A DNA stretch of 5,466 bases from Tardiphaga sp. (GTDB lineage Bacteria > Pseudomonadota > Alphaproteobacteria > Rhizobiales > Xanthobacteraceae), in NCBI GenBank assembly GCA_014377915.1, contig JACMOT010000138.1, forward strand, positions 1 through 5,466, given 5' to 3'. Numbering within the stretch: position 1 is the first letter of the stretch; each line of letters starts with the position of its first letter. Below the pieces are notes generated by a model, which made no database searches, was not told the origin of the DNA, and saw only the letters and a program-made list of their open reading frames with translations. Position numbers and translations under genes: made by a program. Positions 1 through 4,923 of the stretch are shown here, piece by piece.

Positions 1-512
1 GCGTCCTGCATCGAATCGCCACGCACTTCGAGCGCGTAATGCTCGCCGGAACCCAGCATGTCGGGCGGCACGCTGATCGTATGGCTGCGGGTCTGCAGCG
101 CCTCGATCGGTGTACCGGCGGCGATGCGGCCCATCACCGGCACCGACACCGAGCGGCGGCTGTCATCGTCGATATCGCCGCCATTATTGTTACCATTGCC
201 GGTGTTCGAGATCGGGCGGACCTTTCCCAGCGTGCCTTCGATGACACTTGGCGTGAAACCGCGACGGCCGGTAGCCGCGGCGGCGGTGCTGACGCCGAGC
301 TCGGGCAACTTGATGACCTCGATGGCGCGGGCGCGGTTCGGCAGCCGGCGGATAAAGCCACGCTCCTCCAGCGCCGTGATGAGGCGGTGAATGCCGGACT
401 TGGAGCGCAGGTCGAGCGCGTCCTTCATCTCGTCGAAAGAGGGCGGCACGCCGCATTCCTTGAGCCGCTGATCGATGAAGCGCAGCAGTTCATATTGTTT
501 GCGCGTGAGCAT
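1..512 (-). CDS. lexA: LexA repressor, SOS-response regulator (C-terminus cut by window edge)
   Basis: LexA binds SOS operators through an N-terminal winged helix-turn-helix and inactivates itself by RecA-stimulated self-cleavage. The first 170 residues are present. Residues 1-65 form the DNA-binding domain, beginning [10 protein letters not shown], with the recognition region around [20 protein letters not shown] (25-44). Residues about 71-120 are a variable linker ending in an Asn/Gly/Asp-rich stretch (103-117). The protease domain starts near 121. The Ala-Gly cleavage bond is in RIAAGTP (Ala132-Gly133), and the catalytic serine is in GDSM (Ser167). The catalytic lysine lies beyond the left edge. 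An in-frame ATG at 521 was rejected because the GAGGG ribosome binding site (522-526) touches it, whereas that site lies nine bases before the ATG at 512. A canonical operator about 105 bases upstream indicates autoregulation. The gene follows moeA on the same strand but has its own promoter region. Confidence 0.97.
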   Translation of the reverse strand, partial: MLTRKQYELLRFIDQRLKECGVPPSFDEMKDALDLRSKSGIHRLITALEERGFIRRLPNRARAIEVIKLPELGVSTAAAATGRRGFTPSVIEGTLGKVRPISNTGNGNNNGGDIDDDSRRSVSVPVMGRIAAGTPIEALQTRSHTISVPPDMLGSGEHYALEVRGDSMQD

Positions 513-521
513 CTGGTTCAT

Positions 522-526
522 CCCTC
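522..526 (-). promoter_or_regulatory. lexA ribosome binding site
   Basis: On the minus strand this reads GAGGG. It lies nine bases before the ATG at 512 and directly against the alternative ATG at 521, so it favours the shorter LexA form starting MLTRKQ. Confidence 0.7.
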
Positions 527-616
527 ATGGACGGGGTTGCCGCCGCGTGTGTCACGTCAGTCCCAAGTCGGCAAAAGCCGCAAATTCTCGAAACAAATCA
601 TGAACGAACACTATCT

Positions 617-631
617 GTTCCATATGTGTTC
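617..631 (-). promoter_or_regulatory. SOS box (LexA operator) of lexA
   Basis: The plus strand reads GTTC-CATATGT-GTTC, equal to GAAC-N7-GAAC on the minus strand. This is the direct-repeat operator described for alphaproteobacterial LexA proteins, unlike the E. coli CTG-N10-CAG box. A further inverted half-site, GAAC at 606-609, lies exactly seven bases before the first GTTC, so three half-sites fall on an 11-base period. Its place upstream of lexA and overlapping the likely -10 region fits repression of lexA by its own product. Confidence 0.88.
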
Positions 632-649
632 CGCAACGCTTAATTTCAA
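621..649 (-). promoter_or_regulatory. Candidate sigma-70-type promoter of lexA
   Basis: On the minus strand TTGAAA (644-649, five of six matches to TTGACA) is followed after 17 bases by CATATG (621-626), a weak -10 match. The -10 would lie wholly inside the seven-base spacer of the SOS box, so LexA binding would block it. An alternative pairing with 17-base spacing is TTGCGG with TAGTGT slightly further downstream. Transcription would start near 610-615 and leave a leader of about 100 bases. This is inferred from motif spacing only. Confidence 0.4.
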
Positions 650-670
650 ATGAACGGCACCGCAAGTCCC

Positions 671-1879
671 TTAAACCGGCAACCTTATGATCTCGCAACG
701 AGCGCCGGCAACCGCCGCCGGAGCGAACGGTTTGCGGACCAGAAGCCCCTGTGCCGCTGCGAGATTCCCCAATAGCGAGGAGTCCTGCTTGGTTACCGCG
801 GTGGCGACGAGGGTGCCGTCGTCACGGCGTGTCAGCACCGCGCGCAGATAATCTTCACGCTGATCATTGGCTGCCAGATCGATGCCGAGTACCGCCGATT
901 CGAGCGCGTGGTGTACTTCCGCGCGGCCGGACAGGGCGCGAATCAATGGCGCCATGAAAAGCAGGGCGCAGACATAGGACGACACCGGATTGCCGGGCAG
1001 GCCGATCACGCGCATCGCGTTGCGTCGGCCATGCATCATCGGCTTGCCGGGCCGCATCGCGATCCGCCAGAACGCCATGGTGACCCCGGCCGCCTCCAGC
1101 GACTGCTTGACCAGATCGTGGTCACCGACCGAGGCGCCGCCGGTGGTAACGAGGATGTCGGCACCGGCATCGATGGCGCGCCGGATCGCCGCGGTCGTCG
1201 CCGGCAGCGTATCGACGGCGATGCCGAGATCGATGACATCGGCGCCTTCGGCGCGCGCCAGCGCACGCAGCGCAAAACCATTGGAGAGTACGATCTGGCC
1301 GGGGCCGGGGACCGCGCCGGGCAGCACCAGTTCGTCGCCGGTGGCCAGCACCGCGATCAACGGGCGCCGTCTGACCGGCAATTCCGGATAGTTCATCCCG
1401 GCAGCCAGTGCGAGATCGCGATCGGTGAGCCGGGTGCCGGCGCGCAGCAGCACGTCACCCTGTTTGAAATCAATCCCGGCGGGGCGGATGTGCCGTGCCG
1501 CGCGGGCGGCCTCGTTGATGATCACGACGTCGCCGTCGCGCGAGGCGTCTTCCTGGATCACGATGGCGTCGGCGCCATCCGGCACGACACCGCCGGTGAA
1601 AATGCGCAGCGCCCCGCCCGGCCGCAGCGCGCGCTCGTACGGCCGGCCGGCCGCGATCTCGCCGATCACCGCCAGGCGCGCGCCGAGCGTGGCGTCGGCG
1701 GCGCGCACCGCGTAGCCATCCATCGCCGACATCGCCTGCGGCGGCTGGGTCCGCTTCGACGCCACGTCCTGCGCCAGCACGCGATGATAGGCGGCTTCCA
1801 GCGTGACCTGCTCGGCGGGCAGCGGATCCGCGCCTTCCAGAATCGCGGCGAGCGCCTCGGCAACCGGCATCAGGGCCAT
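671..1879 (-). CDS. moeA: Molybdopterin molybdenumtransferase MoeA
   Basis: MoeA inserts molybdenum into adenylylated molybdopterin, the last step of basic molybdenum cofactor synthesis in the cytoplasm. The 402-residue protein has the usual family length. Visible family motifs are SAMDGYAVRA (51-60) in the N-terminal region, IFTGGVVPDGADAIV (93-107), LATGDELV (178-185), TTGGASVGDHD (245-255) of the MoCF-biosynthesis (MogA-like) domain, RPGKPMMHG (276-284) and GLPGNPVSSYV (293-303). A C-terminal beta-barrel domain follows. The start is the ATG at 1879, with a good GGAGAA ribosome binding site at 1886-1891. Although the frame stays open for 104 codons further upstream, that part overlaps the HAD gene and has no MoeA similarity. 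The start overlaps the HAD stop by one base (TGATG), which suggests translational coupling. No frameshift or missing motif is seen. Confidence 0.97.
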   Translation of the reverse strand: MALMPVAEALAAILEGADPLPAEQVTLEAAYHRVLAQDVASKRTQPPQAMSAMDGYAVRAADATLGARLAVIGEIAAGRPYERALRPGGALRIFTGGVVPDGADAIVIQEDASRDGDVVIINEAARAARHIRPAGIDFKQGDVLLRAGTRLTDRDLALAAGMNYPELPVRRRPLIAVLATGDELVLPGAVPGPGQIVLSNGFALRALARAEGADVIDLGIAVDTLPATTAAIRRAIDAGADILVTTGGASVGDHDLVKQSLEAAGVTMAFWRIAMRPGKPMMHGRRNAMRVIGLPGNPVSSYVCALLFMAPLIRALSGRAEVHHALESAVLGIDLAANDQREDYLRAVLTRRDDGTLVATAVTKQDSSLLGNLAAAQGLLVRKPFAPAAVAGARCEIIRLPV

Positions 1880-2517
1880 CAGTCGTTCTCCATAAAACCG
1901 AGCGCGGCGAGTGCTTCCGCCACGTCGTTGGATGACGTGACATGGACGGCGACCAGTCCGCAGGCGCGGGCCCCTTCGACGTTCTCGGCGAGGTCGTCGA
2001 AGAACACGATCCGCTCCGCGGGTACGCCGATCGCTTTCACGACATGATCGTAGGCATCGGCATGGGGTTTTCGCAGGCCAATGGTCGACGACAGGAAGAT
2101 CTCGCGAAAATGCCCGAGCACCTCGGCATAATGCTGCGAGAAATGCGCGACATGGGCGCGGTTGGTATTGGAGAAGGCGTAGAGCGGCCATTTTTTCGCT
2201 GCCTGCGCCAGTAACGGCGCGATGCCGTCCATTTCGCCGATAAAAGTCGCGTTCCAGCCGTCCAGCAATTGTGCATCGGACAGATCGATGCCGAGCGCTG
2301 CGCGAAGGCGTGCGAAAAACTCCGTGTCGGACAGCTTGCCCGTTTCATAGAGCCAGAAAGTCTCGTCGCGCACGAAGCGGTTGGCGAGATCAGCCGGGTC
2401 GGAGCCGTCATGTGCCGCCCACGCGGCCGCGGTGCGCGCAATATCAAAATCAATCACGACGCGGCCGAGATCGAACAGCAGCGCGTCGGCAGAATGTGGG
2501 GTGAGCGAAGCAGCCAT
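1879..2517 (-). CDS. HAD-superfamily phosphatase-like hydrolase (YihX-type)
   Basis: Haloacid dehalogenase-fold hydrolase of 212 residues, probably a cytoplasmic phosphatase acting on a small phosphorylated compound. All four HAD motifs are visible. Motif I is LLFDLGRVVID, with nucleophile Asp16 and Gly18 where many members have the acid/base Asp. Motif II is FSNTN (Ser116), motif III is GLRKP (Lys150) and motif IV is VFFDDLAENV (Asp174, Asp175). A helical cap lies between motifs I and II. The DLG form of motif I with SNTN and RKP resembles E. coli YihX, a glucose-1-phosphate phosphatase, but the substrate cannot be deduced. The start at 2517 is the last ATG before motif I and has no clear ribosome binding site; the frame is open upstream to 2721. 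The stop codon overlaps the moeA start, so the two are probably one transcript. Confidence 0.88.
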   Translation of the reverse strand: MAASLTPHSADALLFDLGRVVIDFDIARTAAAWAAHDGSDPADLANRFVRDETFWLYETGKLSDTEFFARLRAALGIDLSDAQLLDGWNATFIGEMDGIAPLLAQAAKKWPLYAFSNTNRAHVAHFSQHYAEVLGHFREIFLSSTIGLRKPHADAYDHVVKAIGVPAERIVFFDDLAENVEGARACGLVAVHVTSSNDVAEALAALGFMEND

Positions 2518-2568
2518 GCCGTTGTTTAGCGAAGCGACGGTGGGGGAGCAATCGTGCGCAGGGCTGCT

Positions 2569-2597
2569 TTGGCGTGCCGCGATATTCCGGCTAGATT
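2569..2597 (+). promoter_or_regulatory. Candidate promoter for the plus-strand cassette
   Basis: TTGGCG (2569-2574) and TAGATT (2592-2597) are separated by exactly 17 bases, each matching four of six sigma-70 consensus positions. Transcription would start near 2604, about 35 bases before the ATG at 2639. It lies in the 121-base gap between two divergent genes, where a promoter is expected. The evidence is motif spacing only. No promoter could be picked out for the opposite HAD-moeA direction. Confidence 0.38.
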
Positions 2598-2638
2598 GTG
2601 GGGAGCGGGAGCCGTGCCGCCAGTGAAGCAGTTCCCTC

Positions 2639-2911
2639 ATGTCCCATCTCGTTTCCCCGATCTGGCGCGAAGACATCGACGCGCTGGCGTTCCAGCCGGA
2701 CGGCCACGACGGGCTCTGCATGATGCACCGCCGCGCGTTCCGGGTGCTGTTGCGCAGCCTGCCGACGCCCCGGCAATGCGAGGAGTTCTTCCTGATCCAC
2801 CGGGACGCCTTTCAGGCCGCGGCCGACGCCAAGTTGCGGCGCGCCGCGGTGGGGCCGGGCAACAGTTTCCATGTCACCAGCCGGGACATTCGCCGGCAGC
2901 TCGAAAATTAG
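2639..2911 (+). CDS. Conserved-looking hypothetical protein, 90 aa
   Basis: I do not recognise this protein with certainty. It is a small soluble polypeptide with no signal peptide or membrane segment. Its order is a short N-terminal strand region (about 8-30, DIDALAFQPDGHDGLCMMHR), a helix (31-42), a second helix containing EEFFLIHRDAFQAAADAKLRR (48-68) and a C-terminal segment with FHVTSRDIRRQLEN. This layout, with an HR-x3-F-x2-A pattern and a final SRD, vaguely recalls the short DUF1488-type proteins of rhizobia, but that is a guess. The start is fixed by an in-frame stop at 2624-2626; the only ribosome-binding candidate is a weak GAAG at 2625-2628. It is divergent from the HAD gene and ends 56 bases before cbtB on the same strand, so it may share a transcript with cbtBA. 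Other open frames here look non-protein-like. Confidence 0.6.
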   Translation: MSHLVSPIWREDIDALAFQPDGHDGLCMMHRRAFRVLLRSLPTPRQCEEFFLIHRDAFQAAADAKLRRAAVGPGNSFHVTSRDIRRQLEN

Positions 2912-2967
2912 GGTCGCGCAGGCGATTGTTTTCGGCTAAAAATGTCGCAACCTTGACGAGGACGAAC

Positions 2968-3150
2968 ATGCAACAGACCCAGGCCGCGCAGCTGCCCGCC
3001 ATCGCTACCGATTCGAGCGCGATCGTTCAGGCCGTGATGGCCATGGCGCTCGGTCTGTTCATCGTCGGCGTGGTCGGCTTCTCGCACATCAGCGCCGTGC
3101 ACAACGCCGCGCACGATGTGCGCCATGCCAATGCGTTTCCCTGCCACTGA
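2968..3150 (+). CDS. cbtB: Cobalt transporter subunit CbtB
   Basis: CbtB is a tiny inner-membrane protein predicted to work with CbtA in cobalt uptake for cobalamin synthesis; the role comes from comparative genomics of the family. The 60-residue product has a polar N-terminus (1-18), one membrane span (about 20-39, MAMALGLFIVGVVGF) and a family-typical C-terminal tail rich in possible metal ligands (HISAVHNAAHDVRHANAFPCH region, with His40, His45, His49, His53, Cys59 and His60). The start has a GAGG ribosome binding site at 2958-2961, six bases before the ATG. The same frame is open upstream to about 2554, but the family length and this site support the short form. It ends three bases before the cbtA start, so the two are almost certainly co-translated. 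No cobalamin riboswitch is seen upstream. Confidence 0.9.
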   Translation: MQQTQAAQLPAIATDSSAIVQAVMAMALGLFIVGVVGFSHISAVHNAAHDVRHANAFPCH

Positions 3151-3153
3151 GCC

Positions 3154-3873
3154 ATGTCGGTTTTCAGGTCGATCGTTTTCTCCGCCGCGCTGGCTGGACT
3201 TGTTGTTGGCGCGGTCGTTTCGGTGGCGCAGTTTTTCGGCACGGTGCCACTGATCCAGAAGAGCGAAGTCTACGAGCGCAAGTCGGCCGAGGCGACGAAG
3301 CCAGTTGCTGCGCATGAGCATACCGCCGCCGCGCATATCCATGAGGCCGGCCACAGCCATGCCAGCGAATGGGAACCGGCGGACGGCCTGCAGCGCAATG
3401 CCTTCACCGTCGGCGCCAATATCCTGACAGCGATCGGTTTTGCGCTGGTACTTACCGGGGTTTATTCGATGCGCGGCCGTCCGGTGACGTGGCGCGAGGG
3501 CCTGTTGTGGGGGCTCGGTGGCTTTGTCGTGTTCGTGGCGGCGCCCGGCCTCGGCCTGCCACCGGAATTGCCGGGAATGCCGGTCGCGGATCTCTCGGCA
3601 CGGCAAACCTGGTGGATCGGCACCGCGACGGTCACCGCCATCGGCCTTGGCCTGCTGGCGTTCAGGCCGGCAGCCTGGGCCGCGATACTCGGGCTCGGCC
3701 TGATCGCGCTGCCGCATCTGATTGGCGCGCCGCTGGCGCCAGTGTCGAACAGCGAGGTGCCTGCGGCGCTGTCGCATCAGTTCATCGTGGCGGTAATGCT
3801 GACCAGCCTGCTGTTCTGGGCGCTGCTGGGCGTTGCGACCAGTCTGGCTTTCACCCGTCTTTCGCGGCCGTGA
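3154..3873 (+). CDS. cbtA: Cobalt transporter subunit CbtA
   Basis: CbtA is the larger, multi-spanning partner of CbtB in a predicted cobalt uptake system of the inner membrane. The 239-residue protein shows about six hydrophobic segments, near residues 7-28, 86-106, 116-133, 153-170, 174-190 and 208-232. Between the first and second spans is a hydrophilic loop with a His cluster (His54, 56, 61, 63, 67 and 69 in HEHTAAAHIHEAGHSH), a likely metal-collecting segment. The family hallmark PGLGLPPELPGMPVADL (131-147) followed by RQTWWIGT is intact. The ATG at 3154 follows the cbtB stop by three bases with no strong ribosome binding site, consistent with translational coupling. Function rests on family knowledge; the exact metal (cobalt or another divalent ion) is not shown by the sequence. 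Confidence 0.93.
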   Translation: MSVFRSIVFSAALAGLVVGAVVSVAQFFGTVPLIQKSEVYERKSAEATKPVAAHEHTAAAHIHEAGHSHASEWEPADGLQRNAFTVGANILTAIGFALVLTGVYSMRGRPVTWREGLLWGLGGFVVFVAAPGLGLPPELPGMPVADLSARQTWWIGTATVTAIGLGLLAFRPAAWAAILGLGLIALPHLIGAPLAPVSNSEVPAALSHQFIVAVMLTSLLFWALLGVATSLAFTRLSRP

Positions 3874-3953
3874 AATAGTGACGGTCGGTTGAACCCGATT
3901 ACCTCCCGAGCCGTAGCTTGGTCATCTGGGATTTGAGCGGCAGGCTTTCCGAA

Positions 3954-4136
3954 ATGTGGATGTTACTGGCTTTGATATTGATGGCGGCCGCGGCCACGGT
4001 GCTGGTAAAACAATACGAACGGCACCTGGCGAAACAGCTCGGTCCCTGGATGTCGGCGGAACTGAAGTTGAATAGCCGGGAGCGCCGCGGGCATTCCTCG
4101 TCGGCCACTTCGCTACGCGACGGCGCGAATATCTAG
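3954..4136 (+). CDS. Possible small single-span membrane protein, 60 aa
   Basis: Uncertain gene of unknown function. From the ATG at 3954 the product has one hydrophobic segment (about residues 2-18, MLLALILMAAAATVLV), then a basic, polar tail including KQYERHLAKQLGPWMSAEL. The layout would suit a small inner-membrane protein with a cytoplasmic C-terminus. A TTG at 3918 in the same frame gives a 72-residue version. Neither start has a good ribosome binding site. It lies 80 bases after cbtA on the same strand and is followed by a small hairpin at 4141-4156. An open frame on the opposite strand (3899-4108) competes but looks less protein-like. It may be non-coding. Confidence 0.33.
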   Translation: MWMLLALILMAAAATVLVKQYERHLAKQLGPWMSAELKLNSRERRGHSSSATSLRDGANI

Positions 4137-4140
4137 CTTC

Positions 4141-4156
4141 CGCAAGCGTTCTTGCG
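4141..4156 (+). terminator. Small perfect hairpin, possible weak terminator
   Basis: CGCAAG, a CGTT loop and CTTGCG form a perfect six-base-pair stem four bases after the stop codon of the possible small ORF. No run of T follows on either strand, so intrinsic termination would be weak. It could instead mark the 3' end of the plus-strand transcript. Confidence 0.3.
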
Positions 4157-4212
4157 CCACGGTCGCCGATTTCCTTCGCAGCTAGCGTCAGACTCAGTTT
4201 GCTCGGATCATG

Positions 4213-4294
4213 TCCCGGACGCGGTGCATTGCGCCTCCGCGAGGAGGCGTAGTGCTCCGCGGAGCGGCATAGGAATGCCGCACCGCGTCCGGGA
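4213..4294. repeat. 82-bp palindromic element with four-way cloverleaf folding
   Basis: The outer arms TCCCGGACGCGGTGC (4213-4227) and GCACCGCGTCCGGGA (4280-4294) are a perfect 15-bp inverted repeat. Three hairpins fill the inside with no leftover bases. The first is 4228-4253, with seven perfect pairs (CGCCTCC/GGAGGCG) around a GCGA loop, extended by four A-T or G-T pairs. The second is 4254-4265, the perfect palindrome GCTCCGCGGAGC. The third is 4266-4279, GGCAT and ATGCC around AGGA. The element resembles REP-like dispersed repeats carrying a CCCGGACGCGGTGC core in Bradyrhizobium-type genomes; that link is from memory and was not searched. It lies 30 bases beyond the moaC stop. Possible roles are mRNA 3'-end protection, transcription attenuation, or being a passive mobile repeat. 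Confidence 0.85.
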
Positions 4295-4324
4295 AACCAG
4301 TCATTCATCCTAACGGATCAGACT

Positions 4325-4852
4325 CTAATCGGCGTCGTTGTCGGTCACCAGATAGTGGCCGGACTTGCCACCCTTCTTCTCGACCAGGTGAAGGCCTTCG
4401 ATCCGCACCCCGCGCTCCACCGCCTTGATCATGTCGTAGATGGTCAGGCAGGCGATCGACACCGCGGTCAGCGCTTCCATTTCGACGCCGGTCGGACCTG
4501 ATACTTTCACGGAAGCGCGCACGCGACAGCCCGGCAGCTTCTTGTCGGGCTCGATATCGACGGTGACTTTCGACAGCGCCAGCGGATGGCATAGCGGGAT
4601 CAGGTCCGCAGTGCGCTTGGCGGCCATGATGCCGGCGATGCGCGCGGTGCCCAGTACGTCGCCCTTCTTGGCATTGCCGGACACGATCAGTTCCAGCGTC
4701 GCCTTGCTCATGATGACGAGGCCCTCGGCCACCGCGATCCGCTCCGTCGCCGGCTTCTGCGAAACGTCGACCATGCGGGCCTCGCCGGAGGAATCGATGT
4801 GGGTGAGGGCGGGGACGTCTTTGGTCGCGATCTTGTTTTTCTTGCCAGCCAT
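4325..4852 (-). CDS. moaC: Cyclic pyranopterin monophosphate synthase MoaC
   Basis: MoaC converts the cyclic GTP derivative made by MoaA into cyclic pyranopterin monophosphate, the first stable intermediate of molybdenum cofactor synthesis in the cytoplasm. The 175-residue protein is slightly longer than E. coli MoaC (161) through a short Lys-rich N-terminus. Conserved blocks are MVDVS (27-31), [15 protein letters not shown] (77-91), [20 protein letters not shown] (121-140) and GGKSGHYLV (161-169). His89, Asp140 and Lys143 fit E. coli His77, Asp128 and Lys131 with one constant offset of 12, so the active site looks complete. The ATG at 4852 gives MAGKKNK, with a weak GAG ribosome binding site. 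A longer reading from 4909 would translate a hairpin region and is unlikely. The gene lies 71 bases after trpC on the same strand and is probably co-transcribed with it. Confidence 0.96.
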   Translation of the reverse strand: MAGKKNKIATKDVPALTHIDSSGEARMVDVSQKPATERIAVAEGLVIMSKATLELIVSGNAKKGDVLGTARIAGIMAAKRTADLIPLCHPLALSKVTVDIEPDKKLPGCRVRASVKVSGPTGVEMEALTAVSIACLTIYDMIKAVERGVRIEGLHLVEKKGGKSGHYLVTDNDAD

Positions 4853-4879
4853 GATTCTCAAATCCCGAGTTCTGTTTCT

Positions 4880-4905
4880 TTCCTCTCCCACAAGGGGACA
4901 AGGAA
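4880..4905. repeat. Imperfect hairpin between trpC and moaC
   Basis: TTCC (4880-4883) pairs with GGAA (4902-4905), and CCC (4887-4889) pairs with GGG (4894-4896) around an ACAA loop, with mismatches between. The CTCTCCC-ACAA-GGGG pattern looks like a decayed copy of small hairpin repeats common in alphaproteobacterial intergenic DNA. It lacks a T tract on the minus strand, so it is unlikely to stop trpC-moaC transcription fully. Confidence 0.35.
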
Positions 4906-4923
4906 GCAAGAAGGAGCTGCGCG

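Larger units (their letters stand above)
3874..4324. other. 451-base gap between cbtA and moaC without a firm gene
   Basis: This is the convergent space between plus-strand cbtA and minus-strand moaC. It holds a weak small ORF (3954-4136), a hairpin (4141-4156) and an 82-bp palindromic element (4213-4294). No tRNA, rRNA or recognised small RNA was seen. Neither convergent transcript has a classical terminator with a T tract. Confidence 0.6.

Noticed and set aside
39..653. 204-codon open frame on the plus strand across lexA
   Set aside because: It is exactly antisense, codon for codon, to LexA and runs into the lexA operator; no protein family is recognisable.
908..2047. 379-codon open frame on the plus strand across moeA and the HAD gene
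   Set aside because: It is antisense to well-recognised MoeA and HAD motifs and has a composition typical of GC-rich shadow frames, rich in Arg, Gly, His and Asp.
2591..2872. 93-codon minus-strand frame opposite the 90-aa gene
   Set aside because: It lacks a convincing start site and the plus-strand product looks more protein-like; some doubt remains since neither family is known.
2912..2967. Cobalamin riboswitch before cbtB
   Set aside because: The gap is far too short for the roughly 200-base element and no B12-box-like sequence is visible.
2554..3150. 198-codon reading that would extend CbtB upstream by about 138 residues
   Set aside because: CbtB proteins are about 60 residues, the GAGG site sits six bases before the internal ATG, and the extension is low-complexity Arg/Ala/Pro-rich in a frame different from the 90-aa gene.
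2908..3777. 289-codon minus-strand open frame across cbtB and cbtA
   Set aside because: Arg/Gln/His-rich shadow opposite recognised CbtB and CbtA; no membrane or domain signature.
4213..4294. CRISPR repeat or tRNA reading of the cloverleaf
   Set aside because: There is only one unit and no spacers, and the stems and loops do not match tRNA landmarks such as the T-loop or CCA-end geometry.
4305..4901. 198-codon minus-strand frame overlapping moaC
   Set aside because: It is a frame-shifted shadow of MoaC, whose conserved motifs all lie in the other frame.
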